A stretch of DNA of 64,000 nt from CAVQAH01 sp963784195 (lineage in GTDB: Bacteria > Acidobacteriota > Vicinamibacteria > Vicinamibacterales > 2-12-FULL-66-21): assembly GCA_963784195.1 (NCBI GenBank), contig CAWARA010000020.1:744001-808000 (forward strand), in the 5' to 3' direction. Below the pieces are notes generated by a model. The model was not told the origin of the DNA. It saw nothing but the letters and a program-made list of their open reading frames with translations, and did not search any database. A program made the position numbers and the translations under genes. Shown here in pieces: positions 27,432 to 36,630 of this stretch. Every line of letters begins with the position of its first letter. Position 1 is the stretch's first letter.

Positions 27432-28657
27432 TGTTCAAATTCGCTCTCCTGATTCCCGCGGTCGCGTTTCTGGCCTTCGGAACCGAGGGTTTGTACAACG
27501 CTTCCCGTGCCCGCACTCAGGCTACCGTCACTTGTTCACAGCTCCGTCAGGGCGGACCGCCCTCGCTGAACCTTAGAGTTACCGGCTGTGAAATCGACTA
27601 CAAGGGTGGCGCGTATCGCGAAGCGGGCGGATCCATCGAAGAGCTCTTTCTTCCCGCAAGACCCGCTGGCGCACCTGTAAACCTGCCGGCTCCGCTCGTG
27701 GTCGCGACGCGAATTCCCGGAGCGCTGGCCGTCGCGCAACCGCTCATGAAATCGGGCGCACCTGTCTCGCGATCGGTGCAGACGATGCAGCAGGCAGCGG
27801 CGGCGGCTGGAATCTCCGGCGAGATCACTGGCTTGGTGCGAGCGGGCTTCCTCGAACGATTGGCGTCCCGGCAGGTACTCTCGGGGTTGTCGAGCCCGCT
27901 GGCAGCGAACGTCATCCTTCTCGACTTCAATGGCTCGCCGAGCATCGTGTGGCCGCTCTCGCTCGTCGCTCTTGGACTCGCGTCATTGGCAACCCTGGGC
28001 TATCTGATTCGCAAGAGCCCGGCTCCGCCAGTGCCGGTCGTCGCGGAGAGTGGCGACAGAGAGTCGGTGCTCGAACGGCTGATGCCCTACGCCGCGCAGG
28101 TTGCCGAGGCAGCTGAGCCAGCCGAAGAGGTCAACGCTCCCGCTCCCTCTTCATCGGCACCCCCGCCGCCCGTTCCGTCTGCAGCGGCGCCGATCGAGGT
28201 GCCAACACCGATTGAAGTGCCGGCGCCAGTCTCGCCACCTAAGGTGGCATACGTGCCGGCAGTTCAGGTCGCGCCCGAAGATACTAATCATGTTCGATTG
28301 CCGCGAGTGATGTTATTGAAGCTGGACTCCTCCGCAGGCCCGGAGGCGATCGAGATGGCGCCGCCGCTGGGCACGAAAGACGACGTCACTGCCCTTCTTC
28401 GTGAAGTCTTCCCGGATCTCGAAATCGATCAGGCGGGACGCGGCGCACACGAAGGACCCGACCATGCCCTGGCGGTGGACCTGGGCCGCGATGACACGGT
28501 ATATACCGCCATCCTCGACGCACGCGGTCAGACCGGCATCACCGCGCTGCGGTGGGTGCTCGAAACGACCGGCTGGCGCGCCTTCGTGCCGAAGGCCGGA
28601 CGGTTCGTCGAAGCCGACGGCCTCGAAGAACTCGTCATCCGAGACGCGACCTCCTGA
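27431..28657 (+). CDS. Unrecognised membrane protein of the formate dehydrogenase operon
   Basis: 408 residues from ATG 27431. TM1 is at residues 3-17; an extracytoplasmic domain of about 150 residues follows, with two Cys (35, 53); TM2 is at 172-193. A Pro/Ala-rich linker with repeated IEVPTP-type words spans about 197-275. The C-terminal soluble domain (about 285-400) contains LPRVMLLKLDSSAGPEAIEM, VYTAILDARGQTGITALRWVLETTGW and a closing GRFVEADGLEELV. I do not recognise the family. The gene is translationally coupled to fdoH and ends 4 bases before the NrfD gene, so it is likely a structural or assembly part of this FDH. Confidence 0.75.
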   Translation: MFKFALLIPAVAFLAFGTEGLYNASRARTQATVTCSQLRQGGPPSLNLRVTGCEIDYKGGAYREAGGSIEELFLPARPAGAPVNLPAPLVVATRIPGALAVAQPLMKSGAPVSRSVQTMQQAAAAAGISGEITGLVRAGFLERLASRQVLSGLSSPLAANVILLDFNGSPSIVWPLSLVALGLASLATLGYLIRKSPAPPVPVVAESGDRESVLERLMPYAAQVAEAAEPAEEVNAPAPSSSAPPPPVPSAAAPIEVPTPIEVPAPVSPPKVAYVPAVQVAPEDTNHVRLPRVMLLKLDSSAGPEAIEMAPPLGTKDDVTALLREVFPDLEIDQAGRGAHEGPDHALAVDLGRDDTVYTAILDARGQTGITALRWVLETTGWRAFVPKAGRFVEADGLEELVIRDATS

Positions 28658-28661
28658 AAAC

Positions 28662-29708
28662 GTGACAGACGACGTCCAACGCGAGCGGAGACTCTACGAG
28701 ATTCGCCGTGAGGCGGAGCGTACGGGCGCTGTCGCCGCCGAGACGATGGCGATTTCAGGATCGCCCATCCCGCAACGCGGCGGCAGTACGGATGGGTACT
28801 ACGGCCTTCCCATGCTCAAGGCACCAGTGTGGACATGGGAGGTGCCGGCGTACTTTTTCGTCGGCGGCACAGCGGGCGCCTCGGCGGTCATCGGCGCAGT
28901 CGCGCGTCGCATCGGTGGAGACTCGTCGCTGGTCCGTGACGCACGATGGATCGCTGCCGTCGGCGGCGCCGCGTCGGCGCCATTGCTGATTTCGGATCTC
29001 GGACGGCCCGAGCGGTTTCTGAACATGCTCCGCGTCTTCAAGCTGCGCAGCCCGATGTCTGTGGGTGCGTGGACGCTGGTGGCGTTTTCGAACGCCGCGG
29101 CGGCTGCAGCAGCAGCGGACCTGATCCAGCGTGCATCGCGGGGACGTATCGCCGTCAAGGTCATTGGCGATGCGGCGGAGGTCATGGCCGCGGCGACCGG
29201 GCTCGTGCTCTCCACCTATACGGGGGTGCTCCTCGGCGCGACTGCGGTTCCGGTCTGGTCGCGAAACGTACAACTCCTTCCAATTCACTTTGGAGCATCG
29301 GGCGTCGGAAGCGCTGCGTCGCTGCTCGAACTGCTGGGACATCGAAGCCGCGCGTTGAATCGCATCGCCATTGGCGCAGCGCTCGTGGAAACGGCAATCG
29401 GACTGGGGATCGAGTCGCATCACGATCCCGAGATGGATGCGCTGACGTCAGGGAGCAGCGGTTTGGTCACTCGCCTGGCAGGAGTGTTCTCAGGACCGGT
29501 CCCGCTGGCGCTGCGCGTTCTTGGGAGCCGATCGCAGACAGCGAGGCGCGCGGCCGCGCTTTCGACGATTGTGGGATCGATGCTGACCCGCGTGGGCTGG
29601 GTAGAGGCTGGACGTGAGTCGGCGCGGAGGCCGGCTCACGCCGACGCATCAGGCAATGGGCATGAGGGCGCGAGGCTGCAACACCTCGGCACGCCGGCCG
29701 ATCGCTGA
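28662..29708 (+). CDS. NrfD-family polytopic quinone-reacting subunit
   Basis: GTG 28662 starts four bases after the preceding stop and gives about 348 residues. The N-terminal segment VTDDVQRERRLYEIRREAER is soluble. The membrane part contains TWEVPAYFFVGGTAGASAV, LLISDLGRPERFLNMLRVFKL and SPMSVGAWTLVAFS, the NrfD/PsrC signatures (the DLGRP motif lies in a loop). It replaces the heme b gamma subunit of classic FDH-N; here quinone reduction would use an NrfD helix bundle without heme. The 3' 60 bases overlap the convergent MocR gene. Confidence 0.85.
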   Translation: MTDDVQRERRLYEIRREAERTGAVAAETMAISGSPIPQRGGSTDGYYGLPMLKAPVWTWEVPAYFFVGGTAGASAVIGAVARRIGGDSSLVRDARWIAAVGGAASAPLLISDLGRPERFLNMLRVFKLRSPMSVGAWTLVAFSNAAAAAAAADLIQRASRGRIAVKVIGDAAEVMAAATGLVLSTYTGVLLGATAVPVWSRNVQLLPIHFGASGVGSAASLLELLGHRSRALNRIAIGAALVETAIGLGIESHHDPEMDALTSGSSGLVTRLAGVFSGPVPLALRVLGSRSQTARRAAALSTIVGSMLTRVGWVEAGRESARRPAHADASGNGHEGARLQHLGTPADR

Positions 29709-31118
29709 CGCCAGCCTGCGAATGGCCTCGTCGATCGCCTCTGGTGTCACGCTGGAGAAGCAGATGCGCAGCTCGGACTCCCCGGCCGGATCTGGATAGA
29801 ACGCGTGGCCGGCGACGAACGCCACACCCGCCGCAAGCGCTCGATCCAGCACCGCACGCGAGCTCACACCTGCCGGCAGGCGGCACCACAGATACAAGCC
29901 GCCCTGCGGCTTCGCAAAGCGGAGCATCCCCGGCGCGATGTGGCGCTGCACGGCCGTCAGCATCGTCGCGCAGCGGCGGGAGTGCTCGCTGCGCAGCGTC
30001 TTCAGGTGCGCATCGAAGCTGCCGTCCCGAATCAGGCGAGCCATCGCGAACTGCACCAGGTTCTGCGTGTGGGGATCGAGCCGCTGCTTGATGATCGCGA
30101 TCTGATCGACGATCGACGGCGCGGCCGACAGCCAGCCAAGCCGCAGCCCCGGGGCGAGGACTTTTGAAAAGCTGTTCAGGTGAATGACGATGTTCTGCGT
30201 ATCGAGATCGCGAAGCGAGGGCGGCGGCGCTTCGTTGAAATAGAGCTCGCCGTAAGTGGCGTCCTCCACGATCGGAACGCGGTAGCGCTCGGCGAGCCGC
30301 AGCAGCTCCCGACGCACGCGAATCGGCATCGTCACGCCGGTCGGATTCTGGAACGTCGGGTTCGTGTAAATGAGCTTCGGGCGATACCGAAGCAGCAGAT
30401 CTTCGAGCTCGTCGATGTCGCCGCCGACCACGTCCCAGCCAATGAGCTTTGCGGCCGCGGCCCGGAACGACTGAATGGCACCCAGGTATCCGGGCCGATC
30501 GATGATGACGGCGTCACCGGGATCGATAAGGCACCGCGCCAGCAGATCGAGCCCCTGCTGCGCGCCGGCCAGCACGAGCACGCTGTCGGTCGGTACACCA
30601 AAGCGTTCGGCGATGGCTTCGCGAAGCGTGCTTTGGCCCTCGGTCGGTCCGTGCCGCCAGACCGCCGTGCTGTCCTTCTTCAGCACCTGGTCGACTGCCT
30701 GACGAAACGCTGCAAGCGGGAAGCAGTCGATGGCCGGTTCACCGGCGGCAAGCGAGAGCACTCGCGAATCGGACGAATGGCGGAGCGTGTCGCGCAGCGT
30801 CGAGTCGCTCGATCTGAGGGCGGCCGAAGCAATCTTGCCTCGCCAGGCGAACGGCGCCCCGGACGGATCCGGCGCCGCACAGACGAACGTGCCCCGGCCG
30901 ACATATCCGCGAAGCAGGCCACGCGCTTCGAGTTCGCGGTACGCGCTCACGACGGTGGTTCGGCTGATGTGGAGTTTCTTGGCGAGCTCGCGTTCCGGGA
31001 GCACGCGCGAGCCTGAAGGCAGCTCGCCGCGCGAAATTGCGGATTCGAGCAAGGTCACGAGGTGCGAGTACAGCGGGCGGGCGGTCCGGACGAACTGCCG
31101 CTCGATCAGGTCGAACAT
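29649..31118 (-). CDS. MocR-type GntR/aminotransferase-fold transcriptional regulator
   Basis: ATG 31118 gives about 489 residues: an N-terminal GntR winged helix (PLYSHLVTLLESAISRGELPSG, LPERELAKKLHISRTTV, ARGLLRGYVGRGTFV) and a fold-type I aminotransferase domain. PLP residues are visible: YLGAIQSFRAAA, NPTFQNPTG, EDATYGELYF and the Schiff-base Lys in HLNSFSKVLAPGLRLGW. MocR proteins regulate vitamin B6, GABA, taurine or ectoine metabolism using PLP or an amino-acid adduct. The target here is unknown. A perfect palindrome lies 114-129 bases upstream (31232-31247) and an inverted repeat at 31168-31184; both are candidate operators. It overlaps the convergent NrfD gene by 60 bases. Confidence 0.9.
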   Translation of the reverse strand: MFDLIERQFVRTARPLYSHLVTLLESAISRGELPSGSRVLPERELAKKLHISRTTVVSAYRELEARGLLRGYVGRGTFVCAAPDPSGAPFAWRGKIASAALRSSDSTLRDTLRHSSDSRVLSLAAGEPAIDCFPLAAFRQAVDQVLKKDSTAVWRHGPTEGQSTLREAIAERFGVPTDSVLVLAGAQQGLDLLARCLIDPGDAVIIDRPGYLGAIQSFRAAAAKLIGWDVVGGDIDELEDLLLRYRPKLIYTNPTFQNPTGVTMPIRVRRELLRLAERYRVPIVEDATYGELYFNEAPPPSLRDLDTQNIVIHLNSFSKVLAPGLRLGWLSAAPSIVDQIAIIKQRLDPHTQNLVQFAMARLIRDGSFDAHLKTLRSEHSRRCATMLTAVQRHIAPGMLRFAKPQGGLYLWCRLPAGVSSRAVLDRALAAGVAFVAGHAFYPDPAGESELRICFSSVTPEAIDEAIRRLASAIGRRAEVLQPRALMPIA

Positions 31119-31167
31119 GGGTCCTCCGCAGCACCAAGTGTGGTCCGGAAGCCCAGCCACCAGTCAA

Positions 31168-31184
31168 GCCAATCACCTATTGGC
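31168..31184. promoter_or_regulatory. Inverted repeat GCCAAT-N5-ATTGGC upstream of MocR
   Basis: GCCAAT (31168-31173) and ATTGGC (31179-31184) are perfect reverse complements with a 5-nt spacer, about 50-66 bases upstream of the MocR start. The half-site is related to that of the 16-bp palindrome at 31232-31247 (ATTGG), so both may be bound by the MocR protein. Confidence 0.55.
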
Positions 31185-31231
31185 ACTTAAAAACGGCCAG
31201 TTTCGGCCCACCAGCGGTCCCAGAATGTCAG

Positions 31232-31247
31232 ATTGGACCGGTCCAAT
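31232..31247. promoter_or_regulatory. Perfect 16-bp palindrome, candidate MocR operator
   Basis: ATTGGACCGGTCCAAT is perfectly self-complementary. It lies 114-129 bases upstream of the MocR ATG and 27 bases beyond the stop of the flavoprotein gene. The centre CCGG and the TTGG half-sites resemble MocR/GntR targets, but the binding protein is not proven. Confidence 0.6.
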
Positions 31248-31273
31248 GGGCTAAATGCCTCAAAAAGGCCCGG

Positions 31274-32173
31274 CTACTGAAGATCTTCCTTGATCAGGTC
31301 GGAATTGATGGCGAAGGCCGCTTCCGCGCCTTCTGCTGCGGCCACGACGACCCATTGCACCGCTCGGGAGGCGTCGCCGGCGACGTAGAGTCCAGGCAGG
31401 TGCGTCGTCTCGTACTTGCCGGTTCTGACCGTGCCCTTCTCGTTGATCTCGCAGCCCAGGCGCGTCGACAGGTCAGAGCGCTGGAATTGCCCGGTCGTGA
31501 AGAACAGCGCGCGCCGCGGCAGACGTTCGCCCGTTGCGAAGACCACGTGATCCAGCCGGCCTTCTGCGCCCTCCAGACGGGCGATGCGCTCCTCACGCAC
31601 GATGATGCCGTTGCGCGCGAGCCGATCGTATCCGTCGCGATCGATGTCGGCGTCGCCATCGGTGCACAGCACGAGATCGCGGCTCCACGCTGTCAGCTCG
31701 AGCGACAGGCCGAGGCCGCGCTCGCCGCGGCCGTAGATCGCCAGCGGCTGATCGCGGACCTCCCAGCCGTCACAGTACGGGCAGTGAAACACGCTGCAGC
31801 CGTACAACTCGCGGAAACCCTCGATCGCCGGCAGGTTGTCGACGACGCCGGTGGCGATCAGCAGTTTGCGGCTGCGAATGTTCTCGCCCGTCTCGAGCGT
31901 GACGTCGAAACGCTTGTCGGGCGCGCAGCTTGCCTCGACGACTTCCACCTGCCGCAGCGACACAGTGTCATAGCGTTCGAGCTCATCGCGGCCCATCGCC
32001 AGGAACTCGAGCGGGGGCACACCGTCGCGGGAAAGGTATCCGTGCATCGCGCGGGACGCGGCGTTTCGCGGCCGGCCGGTGTCGCAGATCAGCACTGAGC
32101 GGCTGCAGCGCCCGAGCATGAGCGCTGCACTCAGGCCCGCGGGCCCGGCGCCCACAATGATCACGTCGTACAT
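31274..32173 (-). CDS. Thioredoxin-reductase-like FAD/NAD(P) oxidoreductase
   Basis: ATG 32173 gives about 299 residues starting MYDVIIVGAGPAGLSAALMLGR, the FAD-binding dinucleotide fold. Further motifs are the ATG of LLIATGV, the second dinucleotide fold around LAIYGRGERGLGLS, and the FAD motif LYVAGDASRAVQW. The redox pair is CPYC in HCPYCDG, as in the TrxR/AhpF family. It probably reduces a small disulfide or thioredoxin-like partner, which is not in the window. Earlier in-frame codons in the upstream hairpin element are not a likely start. Confidence 0.85.
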   Translation of the reverse strand: MYDVIIVGAGPAGLSAALMLGRCSRSVLICDTGRPRNAASRAMHGYLSRDGVPPLEFLAMGRDELERYDTVSLRQVEVVEASCAPDKRFDVTLETGENIRSRKLLIATGVVDNLPAIEGFRELYGCSVFHCPYCDGWEVRDQPLAIYGRGERGLGLSLELTAWSRDLVLCTDGDADIDRDGYDRLARNGIIVREERIARLEGAEGRLDHVVFATGERLPRRALFFTTGQFQRSDLSTRLGCEINEKGTVRTGKYETTHLPGLYVAGDASRAVQWVVVAAAEGAEAAFAINSDLIKEDLQ

Positions 32174-32206
32174 GGTGGTGGGGGTGGGGCCCGTGGGGGT
32201 CGTGGA

Positions 32207-32293
32207 GGGGTCAGATCTTGTTTCTTGCACGAATGTCCCCTTCCCAGGACTCCTCACAAGAGGACATTCTTGCAAGAAACAAGATCTGACCCC
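32207..32293. repeat. REPIN-like inverted repeat element (32-bp arms)
   Basis: Left arm 32207-32238 and right arm 32262-32293 are near-perfect inverted repeats (one or two mismatches), each with the GGGGTCAGATCTTG head. The spacer is 23 nt. The GGGGTCAGATCTTG word is typical of REP sequences mobilised by RAYT-type transposases. No transposase gene lies in the window. It separates the flavoprotein gene (start 32173) and the kinase gene (stop 32300). Confidence 0.8.
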
Positions 32294-32299
32294 ACCCCA

Positions 32300-34682
32300 C
32301 TATCGAGAAATCACCAGGGCGATGAAGCGCGGGTGATCGCGGACGCTGTCGAGATCCGGATCGCGACGGATGCGGGCGGCGGTCAGGGCGGGCAACGCAG
32401 CCCAGACACGCTCGAGCGAATCGAGCGCGCGCTCGATCTCTCCGCGGAGCGCGTGCACGCAGGCTACGTAGTAGCGCGTAAACGGATCGTCCGCGCCCTT
32501 CGCCACTCGCGCGTCGAAGTTCTTGACTGCGCGATCGAAGAAGCGCTTGGCCTCTTCCTCATTGCGAAGCCGGTGATAGGCGGAGCCGAGCTTCGCGTTC
32601 AGCTCGATAATGGCGCGCTCCTTCAGCGCGTGGTCGCTGCCCGTGGTGAACGCCAGCCCTCGCTCGTACTCGTGAATCGCGTCCTTGTAACGGCCCTGCA
32701 GGTAGTAGACGTAGCCAAGTCGCGCGTTCGCCCCGACGACCTGCAGCCCTGCGTCGCCCGAAATGTACTGCTCCTGGAGCTCGACTGCGCGCTTGCACAC
32801 TGCCTCTGCCTGTTCGTACCGCCCCTCCCACGCCAGCAGCAGGCCGAGCTGCAGATAGGAATAGCCGGCCTCGGGGTTGAGCTCGATCGCGCGCTCGAAT
32901 TCGGGAATGGCGGCAGCGAAATCCCCCTTCCCGACCCAGTAGGCACGCGCCAGGCCCTGGTGCGCCTGACCGTTTTCCGGTTCACGCCGGATCGCCTCCT
33001 TGATCGACGCGATCGCGTCATCCGTCTTTCCGAGCGTCAGCAGCGACGCACCGAGCCACTGATGCGCTTCGGCGAGGTCCGGATCGATCTGGAGCGCACG
33101 CTTCTCCGTCTCGATCGCCTTGAGCACGAGATCGTTGATGCTCATGAACGATCCCTTCAAGCCATACGCGCCGCCAAGCGCCGCCCAGGCCATCGCGTAC
33201 TCGGGATCGTGCCGCGTGGCCTCCTCGAACGACGAGATGGCTCGCTCGAGCGAATCGCGCGTCGCCAGCCGCATGTTGAGCATCCCGCGAGCGTAGCTCT
33301 CGTACGCTTCCACCGATCGGGTTTCGCGGCGTTCGATCTCAGCGACTTCCGTTCCGCGCAGCACGACGTTCAGGCCCTGGCTCAGCTCGTAAACAATCTT
33401 GTCCTGCAGCGCGAAGATGTCGCCAATCTGCCCATCGACCTTGACCGTTTTGCGGACTTCGCCGGTGACGACATCCACGAAGTGCGCGGTGATGCGCATC
33501 AGCTCGCCGAGGCGCTGGAACCCTCCGACCACGACCCATGTGGCGCCAAGCCGTCGGCCGATGTCGATGGCCAGCGATTCGTCCAGCCTCGTGTCGGAGC
33601 TCAGATTGCGCAGCGCGTCGAAGACGCGGGCACGGCCGATGACGCTCAGCCCGTGGATGTTCTTCAGATCCGAACTCACCGTTTCTGCGATTCCCGTGCC
33701 GATCCAGTCGTCGCTGGGTTCGCGCGTGATGTTGGCGAACGTCATCACGGCGACCGAGCTCTCGACCCGCGGCTCCGGCTGAAGGCCGATGGCCACGCGG
33801 CTCGTCGTGCGCCGGGATCCGCTATCCAGCTCGCGCACGACATCCCGAAGATCCGTCTGCACCTCGCGCGCCGTCTGATAGCGGAACGTCGGAGATTTCT
33901 CGAGCAGCCGCGCGATGACCGCATCGAACGACGGCGGCACGCCGGCGTTCAAGCCGTGACGGTGGCGGAGGAATTTCGTGCAGGATGCGATCGATGATCT
34001 CGGTCGCCGACGTGCCGACAAAGGGCGTGCGGCCGGTCGCGAGCTCGAACAGCACGATGCCCAGCGAAAAGAGATCGGCGCGATGGTCGATCGGGCGGCC
34101 AAGTGCTTGTTCCGGCGCCATGTAGGAGACGGTGCCGACGACCATCCCGGCAACCGTCACCTGCGGTTGCGTCATTTCCGCCGCCGTCATGTCGCCGGCC
34201 TTGATGAACTTCGCGAGACCGAAGTCGAGCACTTTGACCACGCCACGGCTGGTCCACATCAGGTTCGCGCTCTTGATGTCGCGGTGAATGATGCCGCGGC
34301 CGTGCGCCTCGTCGAGCGCATCCGCCACCTGCAGACCAATTTCGACCACTTCGCGAATCTGCAGCGGGCCGTTGGCCACCCGCGACGACAGCAACTCGCC
34401 CTCGACGAACTCCATCACGATGAAGTCCGCGCCGGCATGCTCGCCGATGTCGTAAGTGACCGCGATGTTGGGAGATCGGAGCATCGACGCGGCACGCGCC
34501 TCGTTGAGCAGCCGCGCGCGGCTGTCCGGATCGGCTTTGAGCCCGGGGGGCAGGAATTTCAGGGCCACGGGCCGGCCGAGGCGTACGTCCTCGGCACGGT
34601 ATACCTCGCCCATCCCGCCGCTACCGAGGCGTGAACCGATCCGGTAGTGCTGAACGGTCGTACCGATCATCGTGCCGATCAC
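32300..34682 (-). CDS. Serine/threonine protein kinase with TPR repeats (one frame change)
   Basis: ATG 34682 opens a PASTA-free Hanks-type kinase domain. Motifs are GSGGMGEVYRAE (Gly loop, about residues 20-31), catalytic Lys42 (VALKF), HRDIKSANL (Asp135), DFGLAKF (Asp153), the APEQALGRPID activation segment and LFSLGIVLFELATG. The frame changes near 33951: HEIPPPPSRL continues as NAGVPPSFDAVIARLLEK with one extra T. A region with IGTGIAETVSSDLKNI and ITAHFVDVVTGEV follows, as in adenylate-cyclase/TolB-like domains of acidobacterial kinases, and then about eight TPR units (WAALGGAYGL, AHQWLGASLLTLG, AYWVGKGDFAAAI). Corrected length is about 793 residues. No membrane helix is seen, so it is likely soluble. 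Its substrate is unknown. Confidence 0.9.
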
Positions 34683-34749
34683 AGGAACCCTAAGGTGTCA
34701 GACGCCGGGCACTGGTCTGGCGGTTCCATCAAACCAGGTGTGACAGCGC

Positions 34750-36630
34750 TCACCGCCGCGATCCGAGCCAGGCGCTTCTGAACTGTTTCTGATCCGCCGT
34801 CAACGTGCCACCGTTGGACTCTACGGCCACAACTTCCATTGCCGGGTTCTCCCTCACGGTAATGGTAGCTGTGCCGGTCGTTCCGTTCCGTCGTCTGAAC
34901 GATACGCCGAGCCGATCGCCCGGTTTGTGCAATTTGAGAACACTTGCCACCGTCGTCCGGCTGTCGAGCGTTTTGCCGTCTAGCGCGAGAATAATATCGC
35001 CCTGGTCGAGGCCCGCTTCGAACGCCGGGCAACCCCAGTCGAGCAGCGTCGTAATCGTGCCGTCCTGATCGACGCGCACGTTGCCCATCCATGCGCCGCC
35101 GCGCGCCTTGCGAAGGATGAACCCCGCGCGCTGCAGCAGTCGAGCATAATCCACAACCTCCCGGCCCTCGATGTACTTGTCGAAGAACTGATCGGCGAAC
35201 GCACGATCGCCGGATACTTCGGCGAGCCGGTCGCGCGCGTCCTGCAACGTGTATGGGCGCGTGACGAAGCCTGGCTGCGATCCGCCGGGTTTGCCGTGCA
35301 CCTTCCACATCGCACGCATGTAGTCGTCGAGCGTCAGCGCGCCATTCGATCGGTCGCGCAGGCTGAGATCCAGTGCCAGCGCAACCGCCGCGCCATACGT
35401 GTAATAGGAGATGAAGGTGTTCGCGAAGTTCGTCGAATCGACGGCGCGCGCCGCGTCGGTAAAAGGGGCCATCTGGCTCATGCCCACCGCCGATCGGAAC
35501 TGGCGGCCGGGATCGGTGATGACCGAGCTGGCCGCTTGCACCAACCCCGAAATGCCTTGCGGCATCGGCACCAGGCCAGTCCGCACCATGATCAGGTTGC
35601 CATAGTACTGCGTGAAGCCCTCGGCGAGCCACAGCTCACCGGACATGTTCGCTTCTTCGAATGAGAACGGCTCGAGCGACTTTGGACGGATGCGCTCGAC
35701 ATTCCACGCGTGGAAGAACTCGTGTGACACGGTGTCCAGCACGTCGCGGACGATGCCCGGAGTGCGCAATGAAACCGGCGCCGCCACCACCGTGCTGTTG
35801 CGGTGCTCCATGCCGTCGCCGCCGCCCCACGGCACGTAGTCGCCGAGGAACGTGTAGGAACCGGTGTCGAACTCCGGGTACTCACCAAAGATCGCGCCGT
35901 GCTCCTTGACGATCTCGTCGACACCCGCGACGTACTCGTTGATCTCGGTATCGGTCGCATCGTGGTGAACCGCCGCGCGGATCGTGAACGTCTTTCCATC
36001 GGGGTTGCGGACGGTGAACGAGCGAATCGTCTGCGCGCTGAGTTCCGCCGGACTGTCCATCAGGTACTGCAGGTTCGGAGCGGTGAACGTCCAGGGGTCC
36101 TCGGTCGGAAAGAGTTGTGTCGCTGGAACCCACGCGCCGTTTGCTGGTGGCGCAAACGTCACACGCACCGGACGCGACTCGAGGCCGCGCGCCCACATCA
36201 GCGTCGCCGGCATGTTCATGTGCGCGTGCGTCGGATCGATGGCCAGGTACGTCCCATCGACGTGATCCCCATAGATCTTGTAGACGATGCGCGCCGTTCC
36301 GTCGTGGCCGTCGATATTCCACTGATACGGATTCGGTCGAGCGATCGCGATCGGTTTGCCGGCACCGTTGAACGCCTGCACGTCGAACACGTTCTTCGCG
36401 AACTCGTGAAGCGCATAACGGCCGGGTGACGAACGGCTCATGCGCACCTCGACGGTGCCTTTGACATCGGGGAACGTCACCTCGACCTGTGCGTAGTGAT
36501 GCTCGGGCGCCGGGAACGACACCTTGTAGCTGATGATCTGGTCGGCCGCGACCGGCTGGACGCCCGACACCAGCAACGCCGCGCAACCAACAACGATACG
36601 CAGGATCTGAATATGGGACTGGCGGGTCAT
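34750..36630 (-). CDS. M61 family glycyl aminopeptidase-like metallopeptidase with PDZ domain
   Basis: ATG 36630 gives about 626 residues with a signal peptide (MTRQSHIQILRIVVGCAALL, cleaved near VAA). The middle domain contains HEFFHAWN (His303, Glu304, His307) and the third ligand Glu337 in WLAEGFTQYY, the gluzincin pattern. A C-terminal PDZ domain includes LDWGCPAFEAGLDQGDIILALDG. The family removes N-terminal Gly or Ala from peptides in the periplasm. It is directly coupled to the upstream gene: the ATG shares a base with the stop of the membrane protein at 36630. Confidence 0.9.
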   Translation of the reverse strand: MTRQSHIQILRIVVGCAALLVSGVQPVAADQIISYKVSFPAPEHHYAQVEVTFPDVKGTVEVRMSRSSPGRYALHEFAKNVFDVQAFNGAGKPIAIARPNPYQWNIDGHDGTARIVYKIYGDHVDGTYLAIDPTHAHMNMPATLMWARGLESRPVRVTFAPPANGAWVPATQLFPTEDPWTFTAPNLQYLMDSPAELSAQTIRSFTVRNPDGKTFTIRAAVHHDATDTEINEYVAGVDEIVKEHGAIFGEYPEFDTGSYTFLGDYVPWGGGDGMEHRNSTVVAAPVSLRTPGIVRDVLDTVSHEFFHAWNVERIRPKSLEPFSFEEANMSGELWLAEGFTQYYGNLIMVRTGLVPMPQGISGLVQAASSVITDPGRQFRSAVGMSQMAPFTDAARAVDSTNFANTFISYYTYGAAVALALDLSLRDRSNGALTLDDYMRAMWKVHGKPGGSQPGFVTRPYTLQDARDRLAEVSGDRAFADQFFDKYIEGREVVDYARLLQRAGFILRKARGGAWMGNVRVDQDGTITTLLDWGCPAFEAGLDQGDIILALDGKTLDSRTTVASVLKLHKPGDRLGVSFRRRNGTTGTATITVRENPAMEVVAVESNGGTLTADQKQFRSAWLGSRR

